DNA from: DATDCV01 sp036524155
GTDB taxonomy: Bacteria > Verrucomicrobiota > Verrucomicrobiia > Limisphaerales > UBA8199
Assembly (NCBI GenBank): GCA_036524155.1
Contig: DATDCV010000474.1
Coordinates: forward strand, 1 to 5,415
Direction of reading: 5' to 3'
Length of the DNA stretch: 5,415 nucleotides
A program made the position numbers and the translations under genes. Below the pieces are notes generated by a model. The model was not told the origin of the DNA, did not search any database, and was given only the letters and a program-made list of their open reading frames with translations. Below, piece after piece: positions 1-5,415 of the stretch; within the stretch, counting starts at the first letter, position 1; every line of letters begins with the position of its first letter.

Positions 1-233
1 ATGACACACTGCCGGATGCCGCGGCTGGCGAAGGCGCCGATCAACTTTGAAAGCTGCCCGACTTTTACCCATACCAATTCATCCACCAACTCCGAGAGCG
101 CGGGGTCCGTTTCGCTCTCGAAACCAACGGCCACAAGACGACGGACCCCCGATTTTCGAGCCTGTCGGGCGAAAACGAGCGGCAGTGAACGATTTCCGGC
201 GATCAGGCCGAGGGTATCAGACGCATTGGGCAT
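1..233 (-). CDS. lpxI: UDP-2,3-diacylglucosamine pyrophosphatase LpxI, N-terminal part (runs off left edge)
   Basis: LpxI hydrolyses UDP-2,3-diacylglucosamine to lipid X (2,3-diacylglucosamine 1-phosphate) and UMP at the cytoplasmic side of the inner membrane, a step of lipid A synthesis; it replaces LpxH in many Gram-negatives. Reading the minus strand from ATG 233-231 gives 77 codons with no stop. The protein opens MPNASDTLGLIAGNRSLPLV. The GLIAGN-x-x-LP opening, then FARQAR, an ETDPAL segment (residues 41-46) and WVKVGQLSKLI (55-65) match the LpxI N-terminal domain as I know it. The family is usually about 270-280 residues, so roughly 200 residues, including the C-terminal (DUF1009-type) catalytic domain, lie outside the window. 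The start is supported by GGGAG nine bases upstream and by the family's habit of starting just before GLIAG. The frame stays open upstream to a TAA at 413-411 but has no ATG there. The gene is divergent from the signalling operon, so a functional link is not implied. Recognised by motif memory, not by a search. Confidence 0.9.
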   Translation of the reverse strand, partial: MPNASDTLGLIAGNRSLPLVFARQARKSGVRRLVAVGFESETDPALSELVDELVWVKVGQLSKLIGAFASRGIRQCV

Positions 234-242
234 GAGATTCAG

Positions 243-247
243 CTCCC
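243..247 (-). promoter_or_regulatory. Ribosome binding site of lpxI
   Basis: The minus strand reads GGGAG here, nine bases before the ATG at 233-231. It is the clearest Shine-Dalgarno-like element in the window and decides the lpxI start, since the reading frame remains open for about 59 further codons upstream. Confidence 0.6.
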
Positions 248-516
248 AGAGCAATGAGGGCTTCTGGTTGCCTGGCGGGACATTACAAAGCCGGGAGGCA
301 AAGAAAAGCTCAATGTTCCGCAATTCAAAATCTCCCAGCGACGGGTCGCGCGGACGCGGCCTTCCCTGAGCTATTATTCCTGTGAGGACGGACAGAGGTG
401 GTGTTTCACATTAGGTCAATTACGTACGGCTTGGAGGCAATCGCCGGCTCGCAACCCGTTGAGGAGCTCGGCAGCGGGGGTTTCACCGGGAACCATTGCC
501 TGCACTTTGCGAGAGT

Positions 517-549
517 CGGCTTACTGGAGACGGAAACCGGTGTAAGTCG
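517..549 (+). other. Imperfect hairpin in the presumed kinase leader
   Basis: The plus strand can pair CGGCTT (517-522) with AAGTCG (544-549), and ACTGG (523-527) with CCGGT (537-541). This leaves a 9-base loop (528-536) and a 2-base bulge (542-543): 11 pairs in total, including two G-U wobbles. It is not followed by a T run, so it is not an intrinsic terminator. An alternative register pairs CTTAC with GTAAG. Whether it is transcribed is unknown. Confidence 0.3.
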
Positions 550-603
550 TTGTGGCAGTGGCTCGGCGGCATCGCCAGAAGTCGTCGCGCCTCAGCAAGG
601 CTC

Positions 604-634
604 TTGGCGTGTGGTTTGCTGTCACAAACGCCAG
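604..634 (+). other. Bulged hairpin about 70 bp before the kinase start
   Basis: TTGGCG (604-609) can pair with CGCCAG (629-634), using one T-G wobble, and TTTG (615-618) with CAAA (625-628), around a 6-base loop. Five bases (610-614) bulge on the left arm. The downstream sequence ATTTCTCTC is only weakly T-rich, so a terminator or attenuator is possible but not well supported. Confidence 0.3.
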
Positions 635-706
635 ATTTCTCTCGATGGTGTGGCCGCGGGCCCCCCAATCACGGGAAAACGCAGGTTTCTTGTGGTCTGA
701 ACTCGT

Positions 707-2410
707 ATGAACGGCGCAATAACCTTGGGACCAGAAATGGTGGGGAGCATCGCCGAAGGTCGCAGCTCGGCGATCCGGCGAGGTTTGACGCTGGCAGGAG
801 TTGTTCTCGCCGCGACGGTTGGATTAGCGGCGGGGCTATACACTTACGGGAAACAAAACCTGCACGATCAGGCGACGCAGGTGATGTTGCGGGGCGGGTT
901 GGGAGCGTCCGAGCTGAACTTCGAGCTGCTGCGCCGCTTCGATCAAATCGTGCTGACTGTAACCGCAGTCGCACTCGTTGGCGGCATCGGGTGCCTGGTG
1001 CTTCTGTTTGCCACTTCCGGAAGCTGGCGGCGTCGGGCGGTAACCCGGTTGGAGCACCGGTTGGAAGATTTGCAGGCCAGTACCGCCTCACTGCAAAACC
1101 AGTTGGCCGAAACTCGCCGCGCGCGCGAGGAGCTGGTGACCGGGCAATCCAAGCTCGAAGAACGGGTCGCGCAATTATCTCAGCAGAACACGCGACTGCA
1201 GGACGAGCTGGACAAGCGCAACCGGGCGGAGAAAGCGCTGACCCAGCGGCGGCAGGAGTTGGAGAGTTCGAAAAACGTTCTTGAATTGCACGTTCAGGCG
1301 CGCACACAGGAGCTGCAATTGCTGCAACGACGTCACGAGATGATTCTCAACTCGGCGGGCGAAGGCATCTGTGGATTCGACCTGGAGGGCAAAACGACAT
1401 TTGTCAATCCGACCGTTGGCAAGCTCACTGGCTGGGCCGTCAACGAATTGATTGGCAAGTCGGAACAGGAAATCTTCCCGCGGGGCGGCAACCACGCCCA
1501 GGCGGGGCTCGAGCACCTGGCGCCGGGGGAGCAGGTCTGCTGCCGGAAAGACGGGACCAGCTTCCCGGTGGAGTTTGTCAAAACCCCGATCAACGAAGGC
1601 ACGAAGGAAATCGGCGCGGTGCTGATATTCAAGGATATCACCGAGCGCAAGAAGGCTGAAGAAACCTTGGGACAACGAGCCGCGGAACTCGCGCGCTCGA
1701 ATGCCGAACTGGAGCAGTTCGCCTTTGTCGCCTCGCACGACCTGCAGGAACCGTTGCGGAAAATCCAGGCGTTCGGCGATCGAGTCAAAGTCAAGTGCGA
1801 GGGCGGGCAATCCGCCGAGGTACGGGATTACCTGGAGCGGATGCAGAGCGCGGCAGCGCGCATGCGCACGCTCATCAATGATTTGCTTACGTTTTCGAGG
1901 GTGATCCGCAGCTCTGAACCGTTCGTGCAAGTGGACCTGGGGGCAGCCACCCGGGAAGTCCTCACCGACCTGGAAGTGCTGATTGAGAAGAAGGGTGGCA
2001 AAGTCGAGGTGGAGGCGCTGCCGACGCTGCAGGCGGACCCGATGCAAATGCGGCAACTGATGCTCAACCTGATCGGCAACGCCCTGAAGTTTCAGCCGGC
2101 TGGTGGCACGCCGCATGTCAGAATCACGGCGCGCAGCGTGACCACAGTCGCAGGCGACCTCCATTGGGAACTGAGTGTGAAAGATAACGGAATCGGCTTT
2201 GAGGCAAAGTACCTGGACCGGATATTTGCGGTTTTTCAACGATTGCACGGGCGGGGCGAATACGAAGGCACCGGGGTTGGCCTGGCAGTGTGCCGGCGCA
2301 TCGTGGACCGGCACCACGGAACGATCTCGGCGAAAAGCGAGCCTGGGAAAGGGGCGACGTTCATTGTGACCTTGCCCGCGGGACAGGCGGAGGGCGAGGC
2401 AAGAAAGTGA
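707..2410 (+). CDS. Membrane-anchored PAS sensor histidine kinase with phytochrome-type HisKA
   Basis: A 567-residue sensor kinase that should autophosphorylate on His and pass the phosphate to a receiver Asp. Order seen: hydrophobic segment at about 26-46; a loop of about 35 residues; second hydrophobic segment at about 81-103; a long charged, heptad-like helix at about 112-208 (probable coiled coil); PAS plus PAC at about 209-315, ending DITERKKAEE; HisKA at about 330-400 with the phospho-acceptor H344 in ASHDLQEPLRKI; HATPase_c with N-box N458, G1 box DNGIG (493-497) and G2 box GTGVGLAV (521-528). The HDLQEPL H-box is the type found in cyanobacterial and bacterial phytochromes, but the chromophore-binding GAF/PHY module is absent. 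There is no DNA-binding or receiver domain. An in-frame TGA at 698-700 rules out an earlier start. ATG 707 has no clear ribosome binding site; ATG 737, preceded by GGGA with a 6-base gap, is a real alternative and gives 557 residues. The stop overlaps the start of the next gene, so the receiver encoded there is the likely partner. The sensed signal is unknown. Confidence 0.95.
   Translation: MNGAITLGPEMVGSIAEGRSSAIRRGLTLAGVVLAATVGLAAGLYTYGKQNLHDQATQVMLRGGLGASELNFELLRRFDQIVLTVTAVALVGGIGCLVLLFATSGSWRRRAVTRLEHRLEDLQASTASLQNQLAETRRAREELVTGQSKLEERVAQLSQQNTRLQDELDKRNRAEKALTQRRQELESSKNVLELHVQARTQELQLLQRRHEMILNSAGEGICGFDLEGKTTFVNPTVGKLTGWAVNELIGKSEQEIFPRGGNHAQAGLEHLAPGEQVCCRKDGTSFPVEFVKTPINEGTKEIGAVLIFKDITERKKAEETLGQRAAELARSNAELEQFAFVASHDLQEPLRKIQAFGDRVKVKCEGGQSAEVRDYLERMQSAAARMRTLINDLLTFSRVIRSSEPFVQVDLGAATREVLTDLEVLIEKKGGKVEVEALPTLQADPMQMRQLMLNLIGNALKFQPAGGTPHVRITARSVTTVAGDLHWELSVKDNGIGFEAKYLDRIFAVFQRLHGRGEYEGTGVGLAVCRRIVDRHHGTISAKSEPGKGATFIVTLPAGQAEGEARK
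2389..2410 (+). promoter_or_regulatory. Translational coupling junction: GGAGG plus GTGA start/stop overlap
   Basis: GGAGG lies at 2389-2393 and a second GAGG at 2396-2399, within the last codons of the kinase. The GTG start (2407-2409) overlaps the TGA stop (2408-2410) by two bases, giving a 4-base shared GTGA. An ATG at 2411 is out of frame with the receiver and reaches a TGA after seven codons, so it is not the start. Confidence 0.65.
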
Positions 2411-2859
2411 ATGCGGCTCCCAATACGCAGGTGATCCTGTTGGCCGACGACGATGATGACGATCGTTTACTGGCTCGGGACGCCCTGTCTGAGTCGAACG
2501 TGGACGGCCATCTCCGCTTTGTGGAGAACGGGGAGGAGTTGATGGACTATTTATGCCATCGGGGCAAGTACGAAGGCCCTGACAGCGCCCCCCGCCCCGG
2601 ATTGATTCTGCTGGATTTGAACATGCCCCGAAAGGACGGCCGTGAGGCTCTGCGGGAGATCAAGACCGACCCGGACCTGAAACGGATCCCGGTGGTGGTG
2701 CTGACCACCTCACGCGCGGACACGGACGTCGGCGCGATCTATGAATTGGGGGCGAATTCGTTTATCTCCAAACCATTTCAGTTTGAAGCGCTGGTCGATG
2801 TGATGAAAGCGATCAGCCAGTACTGGCTGCGAACGGTCGAATTACCGGTCGCCAGATAA
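2407..2859 (+). CDS. Single-domain response regulator, Rcp1-like receiver
   Basis: A 150-residue protein that is only a CheY-like receiver and therefore acts by protein contact or as a phosphate shuttle, not by binding DNA. Seen: acidic Mg-binding cluster within D14-D19 after VILLA; phospho-acceptor D70 in LILLDLNMP; switch threonine T100 in VVVLTTS; and the conserved lysine K122 in SKPF. The insert after the second helix, around LCHRGKYEG (49-57), and the NMPRKDG motif are typical of the Rcp1 family, the partners of phytochrome-type kinases. This fits the HDLQEPL kinase encoded immediately upstream. The start is taken as GTG 2407, whose last two bases are part of the TGA stop of the kinase (GTGA overlap). 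The frame also extends back to 2290 inside the kinase gene, but those residues do not belong to a receiver fold. A purine-rich GGAGGGCGAGG stretch (2389-2399) precedes the GTG. The overlap suggests translational coupling and matched amounts of kinase and receiver. Confidence 0.96.
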   Translation: MNAAPNTQVILLADDDDDDRLLARDALSESNVDGHLRFVENGEELMDYLCHRGKYEGPDSAPRPGLILLDLNMPRKDGREALREIKTDPDLKRIPVVVLTTSRADTDVGAIYELGANSFISKPFQFEALVDVMKAISQYWLRTVELPVAR

Positions 2860-2869
2860 TATAAGCATT

Positions 2870-5415
2870 ATGAATCCAGAGGGTCTGACGCGAGTCTTGC
2901 TGGTTGAGGACGACGAGGACGACTATGTGCTGACCCGGCTTTTGCTGTCCGAGATTTCGCGGCAGCGGTTCGTGCTGGATTGGGCCCGCACTTTTGAAGA
3001 GGGCCTGGAGCGGTTGTGCCGCAAAGAACATGATGTGGTGCTGGTAGATTATCGGTTGGGAGCGCGGAACGGGATCGAACTGCTGCGGGCGGCGAACGAC
3101 CGCGGCTGCCAGGCGCCGGTCATATTGTTGACGGGTTCTGGCCAGCACCAGGTGGACCTGGAGGCGATGGAAGCGGGGGCGGCTGATTACCTGGTAAAGT
3201 CGAGTTTGCAGGCCAATTCCCTCGAGCGCAGCATTCGTTACGCGATCCAACGCCGCCGCGCGGCGGCGCAGGCGGCGGTCGACCAGGCTCGCCTGGCCAA
3301 TTTCGGCGCCGAGGTCGGCCTCGCGCTCACCCAGCGGGATTCCCTTGACGCCATCCTCCGGCACTGTGCCCGGGCAATGACCGAATTCCTGCCTGCCGCG
3401 GTAGCCCAGATCTCGACATTTGACAGCCGAAAAGGAACCTTCGAGCCACGCGCAACCGCCGGCTTTCTGCTCTCCGGCCAGCCGGTCGACTGCGTACCGG
3501 GCTGCCGGCTCGACCTCGCGGCGCTGGGCCAGGCCAAGCCGACGCTGATCAACCAACTCGCTCACGACGACCGGGTCAGCGACCTGGACTGGGTCCGGCG
3601 CGAACGAATGCTTTCCTACGCCGCCTATCCGTTGCTGCTCGAAGACAAACTGGTCGGGTTGCTGTCGCTATTCGCACGCCAGCCGCTGGCTGAGCAAACC
3701 TGCCGGGAGATGGGCTCGGTAGCGCACGGAATCTCCCTATGCATCGAGCGCAAACGCTCGGAGCAGGCCCTCGATGCCAGCGAGATCAAATACCAGTCGG
3801 TCGTCGCCAATATCCGGGAGGTCATCTTCCAGATGGACGAATTCGGACAATGGACTTTCCTGAATCCGGCGTGGACGGCGGTCACAGGTTTCGAGGTGGG
3901 ACCGACCCTCGGCACCTTCTTCATTGATTACCTGCACAAGGAGGAACGCGAGCACAACCGCCATATCTTCCTCCAGTTGATCGAGCGAAAACTCGATTAT
4001 TGCCGGTACGAAACCCGGTTCCTGACTAACAATGGCAAGGTCCGCTGGGTCGAGGTGTACGCGCAACTGACGTTGAACCCGGACGCGAGTCTGCATGGGA
4101 TTTCGGGCAGCCTGACGGACGTCACCGAACGCAAGCTGGCCGAAAATGCGATTCAAAAACTGGCGGCGTTTCCCCGAGTCAACCCGAATCCGGTGCTGGA
4201 ATTCGCAGGTGACGGTGCCCTGACCTACACCAACGATGCCGCGCGGGAGCTGGCTCGGTCGCTGGGCCGCGAGAATGTGCTGGAGATTCTGCCGCCCGAG
4301 GCGGGGATGGTGGCGCGGGAGGCTTTGACTACGTGCGCCAAAACGATTCGGAGGGAGGTTTGCATTGAAGGCCGCACCATCACGTGGTCTTTCTTCCCCG
4401 TGGCAGCCAATCAGGTTATCCACTGCTACGGCGCGGATGTGACGGAAATGCTGAGTCTCGAGGCCCAGTTCAGGCACGCGCAACGGCTGGAGTCGGTTGG
4501 CCAGCTCGCCGCAGGAGTAGCACATGACTTCAACAATATCCTGACGGTTATCCAAGGCTATACCGATTGTTTGCTGTCCCGCTGCCAGGGTGACCCGACG
4601 TCTGTGGCGGCCTTAAGACAGGTCGGGGATGCCGCCAAAAGGGCCGCGGCATTGACTCGACAACTGTTGATGTTCAGCCGCAAGCAGGCCATTCATACCT
4701 CGCTCCTGGATCTGAACGTCGTGCTGCGAAACGTGGCGCGGATGCTATTGCGTTTGTTGGGCGAGGATATCGCGCTGCAAACCGAATACGCGCGGGGCCT
4801 GCCAGGGATCGAGGCCGACACCGGGATGCTCGAGCAAGTAGTCATGAACCTGGCGGTCAACTCCCGGGATGCGATGCCGCGAGGTGGAACCCTGTTGATC
4901 CGGACGGAGGCAGTGGAAGTGGACCAATTCTACGTAAACCAGCACCCGGAAGCAGCTGCCGGCAGCTTCGTGTGCCTGACGGTGACCGACACCGGTTGCG
5001 GGATGGACCGGACTACGCTCGATCGCATTTTTGAGCCGTTTTTCACCACCAAGGAGGTCGGCAAAGGAACCGGATTGGGCCTGGCGACCGTCTATGGGAT
5101 TGTGAAACAGCACCACGGCTGGGTTGAGGTCAGCAGCGAGGTGGGAGCCGGCACATCCTTCAGGATCTTCTTCCCGGCGCTGGCAGCGACTCCACATCGG
5201 GCGTCCGGGCTGACATTCAGCGCCGAACTCGTCCGTGGCGGTCACGAGACGATTTTGGTCGTGGAGGATGAACCGGTGCTGCGCGAGCTGGTTTGCGAGG
5301 TGCTGCAGCAATACAAATACCGGGGAATCCACGCGGGTTCAGGCCACGAAGCCCTGCGAATCTGGGATGAGTTTGACGGGGAGATAGACCTCTTGTTAAC
5401 GGACATGGTGATGCC
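2870..5415 (+). CDS. Hybrid sensor histidine kinase REC-GAF-PAS-PAS-HisKA-HATPase-REC (runs off right edge)
   Basis: An open frame of 848 full codons with no stop before the window end. Domains seen: N-terminal receiver (about 6-125) with E13/D14/D15, phospho-acceptor D60 in VLVDYRLG, T88 and K110, all intact; Arg/Ala-rich linker (about 126-140); GAF (about 145-293), with AYPLLLEDKLVGLLSL near its end; PAS plus PAC (about 303-424, ending DVTERKLAE); second PAS (about 430-528) beginning with the FPxxNPNPVLEF motif; HisKA with acceptor H552 in GVAHDFNNILTVI; HATPase_c with N664, DTGCGM (707-712), FEPFFTTKE (721-729) and GKGTGLGLAT (731-740); C-terminal receiver from about 793 with E799/D800 and D845 in LLLTDMVM, cut just after this site. 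No hydrophobic segment is long enough to span a membrane, so the protein is probably cytosolic. It begins 10 bases after the receiver gene, with no visible ribosome binding site. ATG 2870 is chosen because the receiver fold starts a few residues later. It can take phosphate at the N-terminal receiver, sense through GAF/PAS, and pass phosphate to its own C-terminal receiver. The ligand and final output are not visible. Confidence 0.95.
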   Translation, partial: MNPEGLTRVLLVEDDEDDYVLTRLLLSEISRQRFVLDWARTFEEGLERLCRKEHDVVLVDYRLGARNGIELLRAANDRGCQAPVILLTGSGQHQVDLEAMEAGAADYLVKSSLQANSLERSIRYAIQRRRAAAQAAVDQARLANFGAEVGLALTQRDSLDAILRHCARAMTEFLPAAVAQISTFDSRKGTFEPRATAGFLLSGQPVDCVPGCRLDLAALGQAKPTLINQLAHDDRVSDLDWVRRERMLSYAAYPLLLEDKLVGLLSLFARQPLAEQTCREMGSVAHGISLCIERKRSEQALDASEIKYQSVVANIREVIFQMDEFGQWTFLNPAWTAVTGFEVGPTLGTFFIDYLHKEEREHNRHIFLQLIERKLDYCRYETRFLTNNGKVRWVEVYAQLTLNPDASLHGISGSLTDVTERKLAENAIQKLAAFPRVNPNPVLEFAGDGALTYTNDAARELARSLGRENVLEILPPEAGMVAREALTTCAKTIRREVCIEGRTITWSFFPVAANQVIHCYGADVTEMLSLEAQFRHAQRLESVGQLAAGVAHDFNNILTVIQGYTDCLLSRCQGDPTSVAALRQVGDAAKRAAALTRQLLMFSRKQAIHTSLLDLNVVLRNVARMLLRLLGEDIALQTEYARGLPGIEADTGMLEQVVMNLAVNSRDAMPRGGTLLIRTEAVEVDQFYVNQHPEAAAGSFVCLTVTDTGCGMDRTTLDRIFEPFFTTKEVGKGTGLGLATVYGIVKQHHGWVEVSSEVGAGTSFRIFFPALAATPHRASGLTFSAELVRGGHETILVVEDEPVLRELVCEVLQQYKYRGIHAGSGHEALRIWDEFDGEIDLLLTDMVM
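3251..3268. repeat. Perfect 18-bp GC-only palindrome inside the hybrid kinase gene
   Basis: CGCCGCCGCGCGGCGGCG equals its own reverse complement. It encodes Arg-Arg-Arg-Ala-Ala-Ala (residues 128-133) in the linker after the N-terminal receiver. Three CGC codons followed by three GCG codons create the symmetry automatically, so a coding origin is the simplest explanation. In RNA it could form only a short, tight hairpin. Confidence 0.7.

Larger units (their letters stand above)
234..706. other. Divergent intergenic region without a convincing gene
   Basis: About 470 bp separates the start of lpxI (minus) from the sensor kinase (plus). Both promoters should lie here. Short open frames exist on both strands, but their translations show no recognisable domain and are rich in the scattered Arg, Ser, Gly and Pro typical of noncoding frames in GC-rich DNA. 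The stretch 365-425 is visibly more AT-rich than its surroundings (TATTAT at 371-376; TTGACC on the minus strand at 419-414) and is the best place for promoters, but I could not find a -35/-10 pair with proper spacing on either strand. Positions 517-549 and 604-634 can fold as hairpins and could belong to a long 5' leader of the kinase operon. Confidence 0.6.

Noticed and set aside
1..369. 122-codon plus-strand open frame at the left edge
   Set aside because: It lies antisense to lpxI, whose translation matches its family motifs clearly. The plus-strand product is rich in Ser, Arg and Pro with no domain.
517..590. Possible cobalamin riboswitch (GGAAACCGGTGTAAGTC at 532-548, then GCCAGAAGTC at 574-583, loosely like the GGGAA..GGTG core and the B12 box)
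   Set aside because: The core pairing after GGTG is missing, the conserved CCCGCAAC stretch and the middle stems are absent, and the two elements are too close together. The downstream gene is not a cobalamin gene. A covariance-model search (Rfam Cobalamin) would settle it; a significant hit would overturn this rejection.
398..700. 100-codon plus-strand frame starting at GTG 398 and ending just before the kinase, in the same frame as the kinase
   Set aside because: A GAGG sits about 10 bases upstream, but the product has no recognisable fold, signal peptide or membrane segment and an odd composition. I also considered it as a lost N-terminal extension of the kinase, but it does not resemble any sensor domain.
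1175..2317. 380-codon minus-strand open frame
   Set aside because: It is a shadow of the sensor kinase on the opposite strand. The kinase frame contains every expected motif in order, and the antisense product is rich in Arg, Leu and Gln with no domain.
2290..2406. Upstream extension of the receiver frame into the kinase gene
   Set aside because: These 39 codons overlap the kinase G2 box and C-terminus in another frame and give a sequence unlike a receiver. The fold begins right after GTG 2407.
3737..4555. 272-codon minus-strand open frame, and the similar one at 2813-3565
   Set aside because: Both are antisense to the hybrid kinase, which reads through without a stop and has complete domains in this interval. 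Long antisense frames are common in GC-rich genes.
4745..5332. 195-codon minus-strand open frame
   Set aside because: It is antisense to the HATPase and C-terminal receiver of the hybrid kinase, with no recognisable motif of its own.

Overview
This window reads as chromosomal DNA from a Gram-negative, GC-rich (roughly 60% by eye) bacterium. The Gram-negative call rests on a partial lpxI (lipid A synthesis) on the minus strand at the left edge. The presence of LpxI, weak Shine-Dalgarno signals and large multi-sensor PAS/GAF kinases would suit Verrucomicrobiota (Pedosphaera/Limisphaerales-like) or a similar environmental phylum. That placement is an inference from style, not from a marker gene.

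Layout: (1) positions 1-233, minus strand, the first 77 codons of lpxI, running off the left edge. (2) positions 234-706, a divergent intergenic region of about 470 bp with no convincing gene; it holds the lpxI ribosome binding site and two hairpin-forming stretches on the plus strand. (3) positions 707-2410, plus strand, a membrane-anchored PAS sensor histidine kinase with a phytochrome-type dimerisation domain. (4) positions 2407-2859, a stand-alone CheY-like receiver of the Rcp1 type, starting at a GTG that overlaps the kinase stop codon. (5) positions 2870 to beyond 5415, a hybrid kinase with order REC-GAF-PAS-PAS-HisKA-HATPase-REC, cut by the right edge inside the last receiver. This last gene is the largest in the window and remains open to the window end.

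The three plus-strand genes are tightly packed (4-bp overlap, then a 10-bp gap) and almost certainly form one signalling operon. They encode two transmitter domains and three receiver domains, with no DNA-binding or other classical output domain in the window. The simplest model is a phosphorelay. The membrane kinase phosphorylates the single-domain receiver, possibly also the N-terminal receiver of the hybrid kinase, and the hybrid kinase adds cytoplasmic GAF/PAS inputs. The wiring is inferred; the domains and phosphorylation residues are read directly from the translation.

There is no sign of mobile elements, CRISPR arrays, tRNA or rRNA genes. The region is an ordinary, if elaborate, two-component locus rather than an obviously new kind of system.
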